7,526 nt of DNA from Actinomycetota bacterium (GTDB lineage Bacteria > Actinomycetota > Thermoleophilia > Gaiellales > Gaiellaceae), in the NCBI GenBank assembly GCA_013816275.1, contig JACDER010000059.1, positions 1 through 7,526 on the forward strand, in the 5' to 3' direction. The stretch's first letter is position 1; each line of letters starts with the position of its first letter. This document shows, piece by piece, positions 1 to 6,421 of this stretch. The notes beneath the pieces were generated by a model that was not told where the DNA came from, made no database searches, and was given only the letters and a program-made list of their open reading frames with translations. Position numbers and translations under genes: made by a program.

Positions 1-209
1 AGCCAGCGGCGCTCCGGGGCCGGCTCGGGCGCACGCTCGACCTCGCGGACGGGCGCGTGGGCCGGCTTCGACTCGATCACCTCGAACGGAGGTGCGTGCT
101 CGACCGTCTCCTCCTGCGCAGCCGGCTCGGGAGCGCGGCCTTCACGCTCGGCCTGGCGCTGAGCGGCCTCGGTCGCGCGGAAGAGCTCGGCCAAAGGGCC
201 CTCACGCAT
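1..209 (-). CDS. 5' part of an unidentified gene downstream of parA (truncated by window edge)
   Basis: The frame opens at ATG 209-207 and stays open to position 1, giving 69 codons. It begins MREGPLAELFRATEAAQR and continues into a Glu/Pro/Ala-rich stretch (repeats such as APEPA, EVERAPEPAPE) that looks like a disordered linker. It starts inside the last codons of parA: ATGCGTGA contains both its start and the parA TGA, an 8-nt overlap that suggests translational coupling. The N-terminus does not resemble ParB or ScpA, the usual ParA neighbours. A short helix followed by an acidic, Pro-rich linker would suit the tail of a larger cytoplasmic protein. An FtsZ-like or other cytoskeletal protein with an N-terminal extension is a possibility I cannot verify, because any folded domain lies outside the window. 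Product unassigned. Confidence 0.75.
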   Translation of the reverse strand, partial: MREGPLAELFRATEAAQRQAEREGRAPEPAAQEETVEHAPPFEVIESKPAHAPVREVERAPEPAPERRW

Positions 210-972
210 GCTGGCGCGCTTTCGCGCCATTGAGCACCTCCTTCGCGAGCCTGCGGTAGGCCTGGGCGGCGTCGCCGGTCGGGTCGTAGGCCAGGACGGA
301 CATTCCCTTCACGGGGGCCTCCGCATAGCGGATGGTCTTGCGGATCTTGGTGTCGAAGACGAGGTCGCCGAAGTTCTCCTCGAGGATGTCGATGGCCTCG
401 CGCGAATGCAGCGTCCGCTTGTCGAACATCGTCGGCAGGATCCCCTGGATCTCGACTTCGGGATTCAGGTTCTCGCGGATCATGCTCAGCGTGTTCTCGA
501 GCTGGACGAGGCCGCGCAGCGACAGATACTCGCACTGGACGGGGACGATGACCCCGTTCGCGGCGACGAGGGCGTTGACCGTCAGGATCCCGAGCGACGG
601 AGGCGTGTCGATCAGGATGTAGTGGTACTTGTCCCGGATCGGCGCGATCGCCTTCTCCAGCGCGCGCTCGCGTCCGATCATGCTCGACAGCGCGAGCTCG
701 GCGCCGGCCAGGTCGATCGACGAGACGGCGACGTCGACCTCGCCCGTCTGGATGACCTCCTCGATGGGCACGCGGTTGACGAGGACGTCGTACATCGAGC
801 GCTCGATCGAGTCGGGATTGAAGCCCTGGCTCATCGTCAGATTGCCCTGCGGGTCCAGGTCGATCAGGAGGACGTTGAGTCCTTGCTCCTTGAACGAGAC
901 GCCAAGGTTCAGCGTCGTCGTCGTCTTCGCGACACCGCCCTTCTGGTTCGCGAACGCGATAACTCGGCCCAC
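202..972 (-). CDS. parA: ParA/Soj-family chromosome-partitioning ATPase
   Basis: Deviant-Walker ATPase of the ParA/MinD class. These dimerise on ATP, bind DNA non-specifically and position chromosome origins or other cargo. From the GTG at 972 the protein has 256 residues. Visible motifs are the deviant Walker A KGGVAKTTT (residues 11-19, signature Lys11 and P-loop Lys16), the A' motif LLIDLDPQGN (35-44) and Walker B ILIDTPPS (119-126). The GVAKTT form, with Ala for Gly before the P-loop Lys, is familiar in actinobacterial ParA proteins. I chose GTG 972 because family members begin a few residues before IAFANQKGG, and a purine-rich AAAGAG lies just upstream. An in-frame ATG at 1050 would add 26 Arg/Ser-rich residues and sits in a small hairpin (GAGCC/GGCTC). 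No parB is visible. The next gene overlaps its stop by 8 nt, so the two are probably co-translated. Confidence 0.96.
   Translation of the reverse strand: MGRVIAFANQKGGVAKTTTTLNLGVSFKEQGLNVLLIDLDPQGNLTMSQGFNPDSIERSMYDVLVNRVPIEEVIQTGEVDVAVSSIDLAGAELALSSMIGRERALEKAIAPIRDKYHYILIDTPPSLGILTVNALVAANGVIVPVQCEYLSLRGLVQLENTLSMIRENLNPEVEIQGILPTMFDKRTLHSREAIDILEENFGDLVFDTKIRKTIRYAEAPVKGMSVLAYDPTGDAAQAYRRLAKEVLNGAKARQHA
212..229 (-). repeat. 7-bp stem-loop at the parA 3' end, just before the next start codon
   Basis: TGGCGCG (212-218) pairs perfectly with CGCGCCA (223-229) around a 4-nt loop. On the transcribed strand the stem ends 2 nt before the ATG at 209, where the ribosome-binding site of the downstream gene should be. 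It lies inside the last parA codons, so ribosomes finishing parA would melt it. There is no following T-tract, so it is not a terminator. Stems of this length occur by chance in GC-rich DNA; the position is what makes it notable. Confidence 0.4.
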
Positions 973-1067
973 AGTCAACTCTTTCGAGGTCGGCTTGGAT
1001 GAAGACGCCCGTAGAGACGGGCGCGGAAGAAGTCGTGCGGCGAGCCCCATGAGGCTCGTCTTTCGGG

Positions 1068-1307
1068 TCAGGCTACCAAAGTCCTTTCGGCTGCCAGAGC
1101 GGTTTCTTCTCCGCCGTCGAGCGCGTCACGGAGCGCGGCGACCGCGGCCTCCGCCGCGGCGTTCCCATGGCCTTCCGACCGCACCCAGGCTTCAGCGTCC
1201 GCCAGCAGGGCGCGCACCTCGTTCAAGACAGTCGCGGCGGGCGCGCTCTCGCGCTCGAGCCATTCGATCCTGCGAAGCCGATCGAGGACGTGCTCCGGGT
1301 CGCTCAT
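1068..1307 (-). CDS. Small helical protein of unknown function (79 aa)
   Basis: A 79-residue protein starting MSDPEHVLDRLRRIEWLE. It is rich in Ala, Glu, Leu and Arg, has no Cys or membrane segment, and should form two or three amphipathic helices, possibly a coiled coil. Codons mostly end in G or C, as in its neighbours, and it fills the space between the cyclase gene and parA on the same strand, so I take it as real. I do not recognise the family. There is no strong Shine-Dalgarno sequence. A TANNNT match (TAGCCT, minus strand of 1316-1321) ends 8 nt before the ATG, so leaderless transcription is possible but weakly supported. The 56 nt to the upstream cyclase gene could allow read-through. 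The gap to the parA GTG is 95 nt. Confidence 0.7.
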   Translation of the reverse strand: MSDPEHVLDRLRRIEWLERESAPAATVLNEVRALLADAEAWVRSEGHGNAAAEAAVAALRDALDGGEETALAAERTLVA

Positions 1308-1363
1308 ACTCGCCGAGGCTACTCGTCAGCCGACGACCGGACCGTGCCGGCTTTGTGCCGAAA

Positions 1364-4354
1364 CTACGCGGACAACTCCTCCCGCAGCGCCTCCAACCGC
1401 GGCCGCGCCTGCGCGACCATCGCAAGGTTCTTCTTCCGCGCATAGCGTTCGATCGCCTGCTCGTAGGCGTCGGCGGCTTCCTCCCTTCGACCTGAGGCCG
1501 CGAGCACCTCAGCGAGGTCCCACCGGGTGTCGCCCTGGATCGAGAGCGCATCCGTTTGGTCGAGGATCGCCACGGCCTCGCGTGCCAGCCGCTCCGCCTC
1601 CTCGTATCGCCCCCGATGTGCGAGCACGCGCGCCTGCACCTGACGCCAGAGCCGCTGGGCGTCGACGTCCTGCTCGTTGCCGAGCTCCCGGCCGCGCTGC
1701 GCGAGCGGCTCGACCTCGTCGAAGCGGCCGAGCTGGCACAGACAGCGTCCGAGCGCCGGCGCGTATGTCGCGAGGTACGGCCAGAGCTCGCGTTCTTCGA
1801 AGACCGCGCAGCGGCGGCGCAGGTAGTGGGCGGCCGTCTCGTAGTCGCCCTCGTACGCTGCGATGTCGGCCAGCACCAACTCGCCTCGGTTGTCGCCAGT
1901 GAATTCGCGGATGCGCTCGCTCGCCGAGTTTGCAAGCGGCCAGGCCTCCTCGAAACGGCCGAGCATCGCAAGCAGGCGGGCGCGGTTCAGCTCGGTCCCA
2001 GGCGTCGGTGTGTCGGAAGTCACGGCGTCGAGCGTCGCCAGCGCTTCGTCCGCCGGACGCGGCCCGCTGACGAGTGCCCCATCGAGCCCGAACAGATGGT
2101 TGGGACGAGAGCCGGCGAGCCTGGCCTGCCGCAGCGCCTGCTCGATCGCATGCGTACGCTCGTCTCCCCTCGCCCTGAGGTTCGCAAGATCCGCTATAGC
2201 CACCCAAACATGCACGAGCCCTGCGTGCTCGTTCGCTCCTTCGAGCAGCGGCAAAGCCGCCTGGGCCAGAGCGTCGAGGTCGTCGAAGCGCGGGTCGACC
2301 GCGACGAGGCACCGATTGTGCTCGGCGACGACCCGGGCGGCCGCCTCGCCTACGACGTCGCCTGCTCTTTGCGCCCGCTCCGCGGCAGCTTCGGCAATCT
2401 CGGCTGCGCGGTTCTGGTCGAACCGGTTCGAGTGCGCGCCGGCCAGCGCGAGCTCGAGCTTGACGTCGAGCCGGAGCGGACGAACAAGCCCCAGCGCCCG
2501 CTCGAGCAACGCGATGGCGGCTACGTAGTCGGTTCGCCAGGCGGCGCGCAGGCCCGCGTCTCCGAGCAACTCACCGGCACGAGCCGCAAGCGCGGCGTCC
2601 TCCTGCCCGAGCTCGCGCTTGTACAACACCGCTTGCTCGAGGTGGTGACCGAGAATCTCGTCCAGCTCGACCAGATCCGACCCGCTCTCCGCGAGCCACG
2701 CCGCGAAGCGCTCGTGCAGCTCCGCCCGTGTCGCCTTCGGCAGCGCGTCGTACGCAGCGTCTCGAATCAGCAGGTGACGGAAGCGGAACGCGTCGTCGCC
2801 CGGGAGCTGAGACTTGTCGGGACGCACGAGCTCCTTGCGGACGAGCGCCAGCAGGTTCTGGGACACCTGCGGCTCGCCGTTCGAGAGCGCCTGCACCGCA
2901 CCCTGATGGAACACGCGGCCTTCGACGGAGCCGCGCTCGAGCACGTTCCGCTCGGCCGGATCGAGCTGATCCAGCCGCGCAGCCAGCAGCGCCTGGATCG
3001 TCGGCGGGACCTCGACCTCCGCGCCTCCGGAGTCTCGCACGAGGGCGAGCATCTCCTCGACGAAGAGAGGATTGCCCTCCGATGCCTCGCGAATCCGGTC
3101 GCGCAGTCGGTCGTCCACACCCCCGAGCGCGGCCAGCAGGCTGTCCGTCTCGGCGGCGTCCAGCGGCTCGAGCAGGACGGTCGTGGCGTTCATCTTCCCG
3201 CCTCCCCAGCCAGGACGGCGGTCGAGAAGCTCCGGCCGGGCCATGCACAGGAGCAAAAGCGACGCGTCACGAGACAGATCGGAGATGTGCTCGACCAGAT
3301 CGAGGAACGTTTGCTCGCCCCAGTGCACGTCGTCGAAGACAACTACGAGCGGACGGTTCTCCGCCTGCTCCTCCAGCAGCTTGCGGAACGCCCACGCGAT
3401 CTCGTCGGCAGAGCTTGCCGCCTCGCTCTCACCGAGGAGCGATCGCATCGCCACCGCGGCCGACTCGTCCGAGGGAAGCGCATCGAGCTGCTTCACGACT
3501 TCGACCACCGGCCAGTATGTGATGCCCTCGCCGTAGGACAGGCAGCGGCCCTGAACGACATGGGCATCCACGAGCCCGCGGATGAACTCCGCCGCGAGGC
3601 GCGACTTGCCGACACCGGCCGAACCGAGGACAGTGAAGAGCTGGCACGAGCGGCTGCGCACCGCCTGCTCGTATGCATCCCGTAGCCGTCGCAGCTCTGT
3701 CTCCCGCCCGACCATCGGCGCGGCGTGCGCCCGGGCCTCCTCGCCCGTCACGCTGAGCAACCGCCACGCCGGTACGCGTTCTGTCTTCCCTTTCAGCGCG
3801 AGCGGCTCGACCGGCTCCGCTTCGATCGAGTCGCGGACAAGGCGGAGGGTCTCGTGGCCGATCAGGACCTCACCGGGCGTCGCGGCCTGCTCGAGGCGCG
3901 CGGCGACGTTGACCGGATCGCCGGTCGCCAGGCGCTCCTCGGTGCCGGTCACGACCTCGCCCGTGTTCAGACCGATCCGGGCCTCGAGTCCGAGCTCCGG
4001 GAGGGCAGCTCGCATCTCGACGGCGGCGCGCACCGCCCGCAGCGCGTCGTCCTCGTACACGATCGGCACGCCGAAGACCGCCATGACCGCATCGCCGATG
4101 AACTTCTCGACCGTCCCGCCGTGCGCCTCCACGATCCCCTTCATTCGCTCGAAGTAGCGCGAGAGGAGGGCGCGCAACGCCTCGGGGTCGGTCGACTCGC
4201 CGAGCGCGGTCGAACCCGTGACGTCGCAGAAGAGGACGGTGACGGTCTTTCGCTGCTCCCGGGAGGGAGTTGCCGCGTCGAGCTCGGATCCGCACTTCGG
4301 ACAGAACTTGAAGCCGGCGTCGGCCTCGAAACCGCACTTCGTGCAGAGAGGCAC
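1364..4354 (-). CDS. Zinc-ribbon / class III nucleotidyl cyclase / AAA-ATPase / TPR protein
   Basis: A 996-residue multidomain cytoplasmic signalling protein. Residues 1-25 form a zinc ribbon (Cys4, Cys7, Cys18, Cys21). Residues about 36-200 form a class III cyclase domain with metal-binding Asp44 (FCDVTGST) and Asp88 (GDAVMAVFG), purine-contacting Lys84, and transition-state Asn149 and Arg153 (VNVAARLE). The other canonical purine-specifying position (the Asp of DVWG in typical cyclases) aligns with Leu142, which is atypical. An ATPase domain follows, with Walker A GSAGVGKS (244-251) and Walker B VVVFDD (337-342), as in STAND/AAA regulators. The rest, roughly 570-990, is helical and TPR-like. 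I see no C-terminal LuxR-type HTH, unlike mycobacterial relatives such as Rv0386. The start is GTG, chosen because the zinc ribbon begins three residues later; there is no convincing ribosome-binding site. It lies 20 nt after the HEPN-like gene, so co-transcription is likely. The family is clear; ligand, nucleotide product and partner are unknown. Confidence 0.94.
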   Translation of the reverse strand: MPLCTKCGFEADAGFKFCPKCGSELDAATPSREQRKTVTVLFCDVTGSTALGESTDPEALRALLSRYFERMKGIVEAHGGTVEKFIGDAVMAVFGVPIVYEDDALRAVRAAVEMRAALPELGLEARIGLNTGEVVTGTEERLATGDPVNVAARLEQAATPGEVLIGHETLRLVRDSIEAEPVEPLALKGKTERVPAWRLLSVTGEEARAHAAPMVGRETELRRLRDAYEQAVRSRSCQLFTVLGSAGVGKSRLAAEFIRGLVDAHVVQGRCLSYGEGITYWPVVEVVKQLDALPSDESAAVAMRSLLGESEAASSADEIAWAFRKLLEEQAENRPLVVVFDDVHWGEQTFLDLVEHISDLSRDASLLLLCMARPELLDRRPGWGGGKMNATTVLLEPLDAAETDSLLAALGGVDDRLRDRIREASEGNPLFVEEMLALVRDSGGAEVEVPPTIQALLAARLDQLDPAERNVLERGSVEGRVFHQGAVQALSNGEPQVSQNLLALVRKELVRPDKSQLPGDDAFRFRHLLIRDAAYDALPKATRAELHERFAAWLAESGSDLVELDEILGHHLEQAVLYKRELGQEDAALAARAGELLGDAGLRAAWRTDYVAAIALLERALGLVRPLRLDVKLELALAGAHSNRFDQNRAAEIAEAAAERAQRAGDVVGEAAARVVAEHNRCLVAVDPRFDDLDALAQAALPLLEGANEHAGLVHVWVAIADLANLRARGDERTHAIEQALRQARLAGSRPNHLFGLDGALVSGPRPADEALATLDAVTSDTPTPGTELNRARLLAMLGRFEEAWPLANSASERIREFTGDNRGELVLADIAAYEGDYETAAHYLRRRCAVFEERELWPYLATYAPALGRCLCQLGRFDEVEPLAQRGRELGNEQDVDAQRLWRQVQARVLAHRGRYEEAERLAREAVAILDQTDALSIQGDTRWDLAEVLAASGRREEAADAYEQAIERYARKKNLAMVAQARPRLEALREELSA

Positions 4355-4374
4355 GCTGGGAGTCTAGAGCTGTT

Positions 4375-5619
4375 TCAGCTCGCGACGGCGCGAGCCGCGA
4401 AGTACCCGGCAGGGCGCGGGCGGAGCCCGAGCGCCGATTCGTCCAGAGCCTCGACGAGACGGGCGCGGTCGCCGTGCATGAGCACCTCGACCAGGGCTCG
4501 CCGGAGGAGATCCGCATCCTCGCCGGTCGCGCGCCCCCCACCCGCCAACCGGCTCAGCCCCGCCATCAGCCCGGCCCGCTCGCGCGGGCTCTCCCCGAGC
4601 AGCAGCGACGCGCGGAGCGCCGATGCCCAGAGCCCGTCGGTTCCCCCTAGAAGGGCCGAGAGCGACTCTCGCAGCTGCTCCGAGCGAAACGGCTCGCCCT
4701 GGAAGAGCGACAGCTCCCAGCGGTCGAGCGCTTCTCCCAGATCGGGATCGGAGTCCGCGGCCACGAGACGGCTGAGGAGCTCGGACGTCAGGCGCGCGCG
4801 GAACGCGTCGAGCCGCGTCGGCTCGCCGCCCGGCTGGGCCGCGGCGATCGGAAGGACAGGCCGGACGCCGAGCGGGCGCCAGTCGAGCCGCTCGAACAGG
4901 ACGGGGCCCGCCGACACCGGGGCCGCAGTGGCTAGCCTGAGCGCGGTCACGACGTCCGCGAGCTCTCCGGGCGCGTCCGGGGGCCCGACGGCCCGGGGCG
5001 GGAGCGCCTGCTCCAGCTCGAGGACGCACAGGCGGTCGGGCTCGCGTCCGAAATCGGCGGGAAGGAGGCCGCGCGCCTCGGGCCATAGCGTGGCGAGCTC
5101 TCCGGTCGCAGCCGGGCGCAGCCGGATGCCGCGGCCGAGCTCGAGCTGGACCGGCGATGAGATTCCCACGACGGGCGCCACCGCCGCGTAGGAGCGCCGC
5201 TCACCGAAGAGCGAGCGCTCGAAGTCAACGTAGGCGTGATCGAAGGCGCCGTCGTCCCAGTCGAAGCCGCCACACGCCTCGGCAGTCTTGACGAGGAGCG
5301 GCAGCAGCACCGTCCGCAGGAGCGCCTCCTCCTCGGTCGGCTTCACGCCCGCGTGCGCCCGCGCGAAGATGGCGGCGGCGGGCTCGCGGCGAAGCTCGTC
5401 GATCGCGATGCGCGCGTCGTCACTCGCGGCCAGCCGCTCGGCTCGGGCTTCGACGAAGTTGCGGACGAGCGGCCGATACTCGTACAGGGACGGCCGGCCG
5501 GGGGCGGCGTGCTCCTCGAACGCGTACGGGAGATCAACCTGCTCGCGCCCGAGCAGGTTGAACGCACCGAGGCAGAAGCAACGGAGGGCTCGCTGAAGGG
5601 TCTGAGAGCGAACGGCCAC
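4375..5619 (-). CDS. Uncharacterised protein with a degenerate ApeA-like HEPN C-terminal region
   Basis: A 414-residue soluble protein with no signal peptide or membrane segment. The layout resembles ApeA-like HEPN proteins as I remember them. There is a divergent N-terminal part with a beta-rich middle: GISSPVQLELGRGIRLRPA at 152-170, and VVTALRLATAAPVSAGPV at 223-240. A helical C-terminal part follows: ALDRWELSLF at 297-306, ALRASLLLGESPRER at 334-348, and ALVEVLMHGD at 375-384. In an active HEPN the last block normally reads RxxxxH-G (for example RSKIVHG). Here His382-Gly383 are present but the Arg five residues before is Val377, so RNase activity is doubtful. The start is GTG at 5619, preceded by AGGGGG, with an in-frame stop four codons upstream that rules out a longer form. 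It heads the leftward gene block and is divergent from plsC. The CDS is well supported; the HEPN call is a pattern-based inference of moderate strength. Confidence 0.82.
   Translation of the reverse strand: MAVRSQTLQRALRCFCLGAFNLLGREQVDLPYAFEEHAAPGRPSLYEYRPLVRNFVEARAERLAASDDARIAIDELRREPAAAIFARAHAGVKPTEEEALLRTVLLPLLVKTAEACGGFDWDDGAFDHAYVDFERSLFGERRSYAAVAPVVGISSPVQLELGRGIRLRPAATGELATLWPEARGLLPADFGREPDRLCVLELEQALPPRAVGPPDAPGELADVVTALRLATAAPVSAGPVLFERLDWRPLGVRPVLPIAAAQPGGEPTRLDAFRARLTSELLSRLVAADSDPDLGEALDRWELSLFQGEPFRSEQLRESLSALLGGTDGLWASALRASLLLGESPRERAGLMAGLSRLAGGGRATGEDADLLRRALVEVLMHGDRARLVEALDESALGLRPRPAGYFAARAVAS
4378..4395 (-). repeat. 7-bp GC stem-loop before the stop codon of the HEPN-like gene
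   Basis: GCTCGCG (4378-4384) pairs with CGCGAGC (4389-4395) around a 4-nt loop. On the transcribed strand it ends directly before the TGA at 4377-4375, 23 nt from the cyclase GTG. No T-run follows, so it is not an intrinsic terminator. It could affect ribosome release, re-initiation or RNA processing between the two genes, or be chance. Confidence 0.3.
5534..5561 (-). repeat. Perfect 12-bp inverted repeat with 4-nt loop inside the HEPN-like gene
   Basis: TCAACCTGCTCG (5534-5545) and CGAGCAGGTTGA (5550-5561) are exact reverse complements separated by CGCC. In the gene they cover codons 20-29 (FNLLGREQVD), 59-86 nt after the GTG. The stem is longer than any other I found by eye in the window. 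As RNA it would be a very stable hairpin in the early coding region; as DNA it is a 28-bp dyad that a dimeric protein could bind. No T-run follows it on either strand. Confidence 0.75.
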
Positions 5620-5646
5620 GATTTCCCCCTACGCGGCCGGGGGCTC

Positions 5647-5666
5647 CTCTCCTTTGTACTCTCCTT
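5647..5666 (+). promoter_or_regulatory. Direct repeat CTCTCCTT x2 and a possible leaderless -10 for plsC
   Basis: The 49-bp divergent gap holds two exact copies of CTCTCCTT (5647-5654 and 5659-5666), 12 bp apart. A -10-like TACTCT (TANNNT, 5657-5662) ends 6 nt before the plsC ATG at 5669, the spacing expected if transcription starts at or beside the A of the ATG. No Shine-Dalgarno sequence precedes that ATG; the region is pyrimidine-rich. No clear -35 is visible. The repeats could be operator half-sites or chance. Confidence 0.4.
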
Positions 5667-5668
5667 CG

Positions 5669-6421
5669 ATGCGCCTCGCCCGCCTCGGGATCCCGAAGCT
5701 CTGGCGCGAGGATCCCGAGGTTCTGTGGTTTCCGCTTCGCTGGGGCGTCGCGGCCACCATGTGGGCCGCCCTCGCACCCGGGTCGCGAGGCTACGGCCTC
5801 GACCGCGTTCCGATGGAAGGCGGCTACGTCATGGCAGCGAACCACCTCGCCGCGATCGACCACACGCTGATCGGCATCAACTCCCCGCGCGCGATCTTCT
5901 ACATGGCGAAGATCGAACTGCTCTCGATGCCCGTCATCGGCGAGTTGCTCACCTGGACGGGCTGTTTCCCGGTTCGCCGGGGCGAGGCCGACCGCGAGGC
6001 GCTCCGCGAGGCCCGGCGGCTCGTACGCGAGGGGCACGCAGTCGGCATCCACGTCGAGGGAACGCGCCAGAAGCTCGGCTACCCCGGGAAGGCCAAGCTC
6101 GGCGGAATGATGATCGCGATGCAGGAAGGAGTACCGATCGTCCCGTGCGGGGTCGAGACCTTCAGATGGTCGGTCAAGCACAACCGCCGCGCGTGCGCCG
6201 CCGTCTGGGGAGACCCGATCAGCGTCGAGGGCTTCAGCCGCGACCGCGAGGGCTACGACGCGCTGACCGAAGTCGTCACGACCGAGATCATCAGGCTCTG
6301 GAGGCTGGCGGGAGAAGCCGTGGCGAACGACTTCCCGACCGAGCTGTCCGACGGCGCGAAGCGCTACAAGCCGTACCTGTACCCCGTCCTCACGGACGGG
6401 CTCCTGCCCCTCCAGGGCTGA
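5669..6421 (+). CDS. plsC: 1-acyl-sn-glycerol-3-phosphate acyltransferase family (PlsC-like)
   Basis: Membrane-associated acyltransferase of the PlsC/LPLAT family, expected to transfer an acyl chain to lysophosphatidic acid or a related lysolipid in phospholipid synthesis. The 250-residue protein has the HX4D catalytic motif (NHLAAID, His59 and Asp64), a glycerol-phosphate-binding region FPVRRGEADR (100-109), the EGTR motif (Glu130-Arg133) and the hydrophobic VPIVPCGV block (155-162). A short hydrophobic stretch at about residues 26-37 may help membrane association. Length is normal for the family. I prefer ATG 5669 over the in-frame TTG at 5654, which adds only five residues. It is divergent from the HEPN-like gene and convergent with the uridine-kinase remnant, whose last 32 nt overlap it antisense. 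The exact acyl acceptor cannot be read from sequence. Confidence 0.94.
   Translation: MRLARLGIPKLWREDPEVLWFPLRWGVAATMWAALAPGSRGYGLDRVPMEGGYVMAANHLAAIDHTLIGINSPRAIFYMAKIELLSMPVIGELLTWTGCFPVRRGEADREALREARRLVREGHAVGIHVEGTRQKLGYPGKAKLGGMMIAMQEGVPIVPCGVETFRWSVKHNRRACAAVWGDPISVEGFSRDREGYDALTEVVTTEIIRLWRLAGEAVANDFPTELSDGAKRYKPYLYPVLTDGLLPLQG

Noticed and set aside
208..1002. A 264-codon plus-strand frame opposite parA
   Set aside because: Exact antisense of a confidently identified ParA; no domain features of its own.
1308..1363. Possible terminator after the cyclase gene (CGGC/GCCG hairpin)
   Set aside because: Only a 4-bp stem and no T-run, so not a credible intrinsic terminator.
2451..2460. Palindromic AGCTCGAGCT (also near 5139)
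   Set aside because: Follows from alternating Glu-Leu codons in GC-rich genes, with no regulatory context.
1556..3685. A 709-codon open frame on the plus strand opposite the cyclase gene
   Set aside because: Antisense shadow of a GC-rich gene. Its peptide is Arg/Leu/Val-rich with no recognisable domain, whereas the minus strand encodes clear cyclase and ATPase motifs.
3725..5191. A 488-codon plus-strand frame spanning the cyclase start and most of the HEPN-like gene
   Set aside because: Low-complexity Arg/Ser/Ala peptide without motifs. It crosses a real gene boundary and is explained by codon bias of the opposite strand.
5685..5725. Repeated GATCCCGA words at the plsC 5' end
   Set aside because: Short repeat within coding sequence and no symmetry or spacing suggesting an operator.
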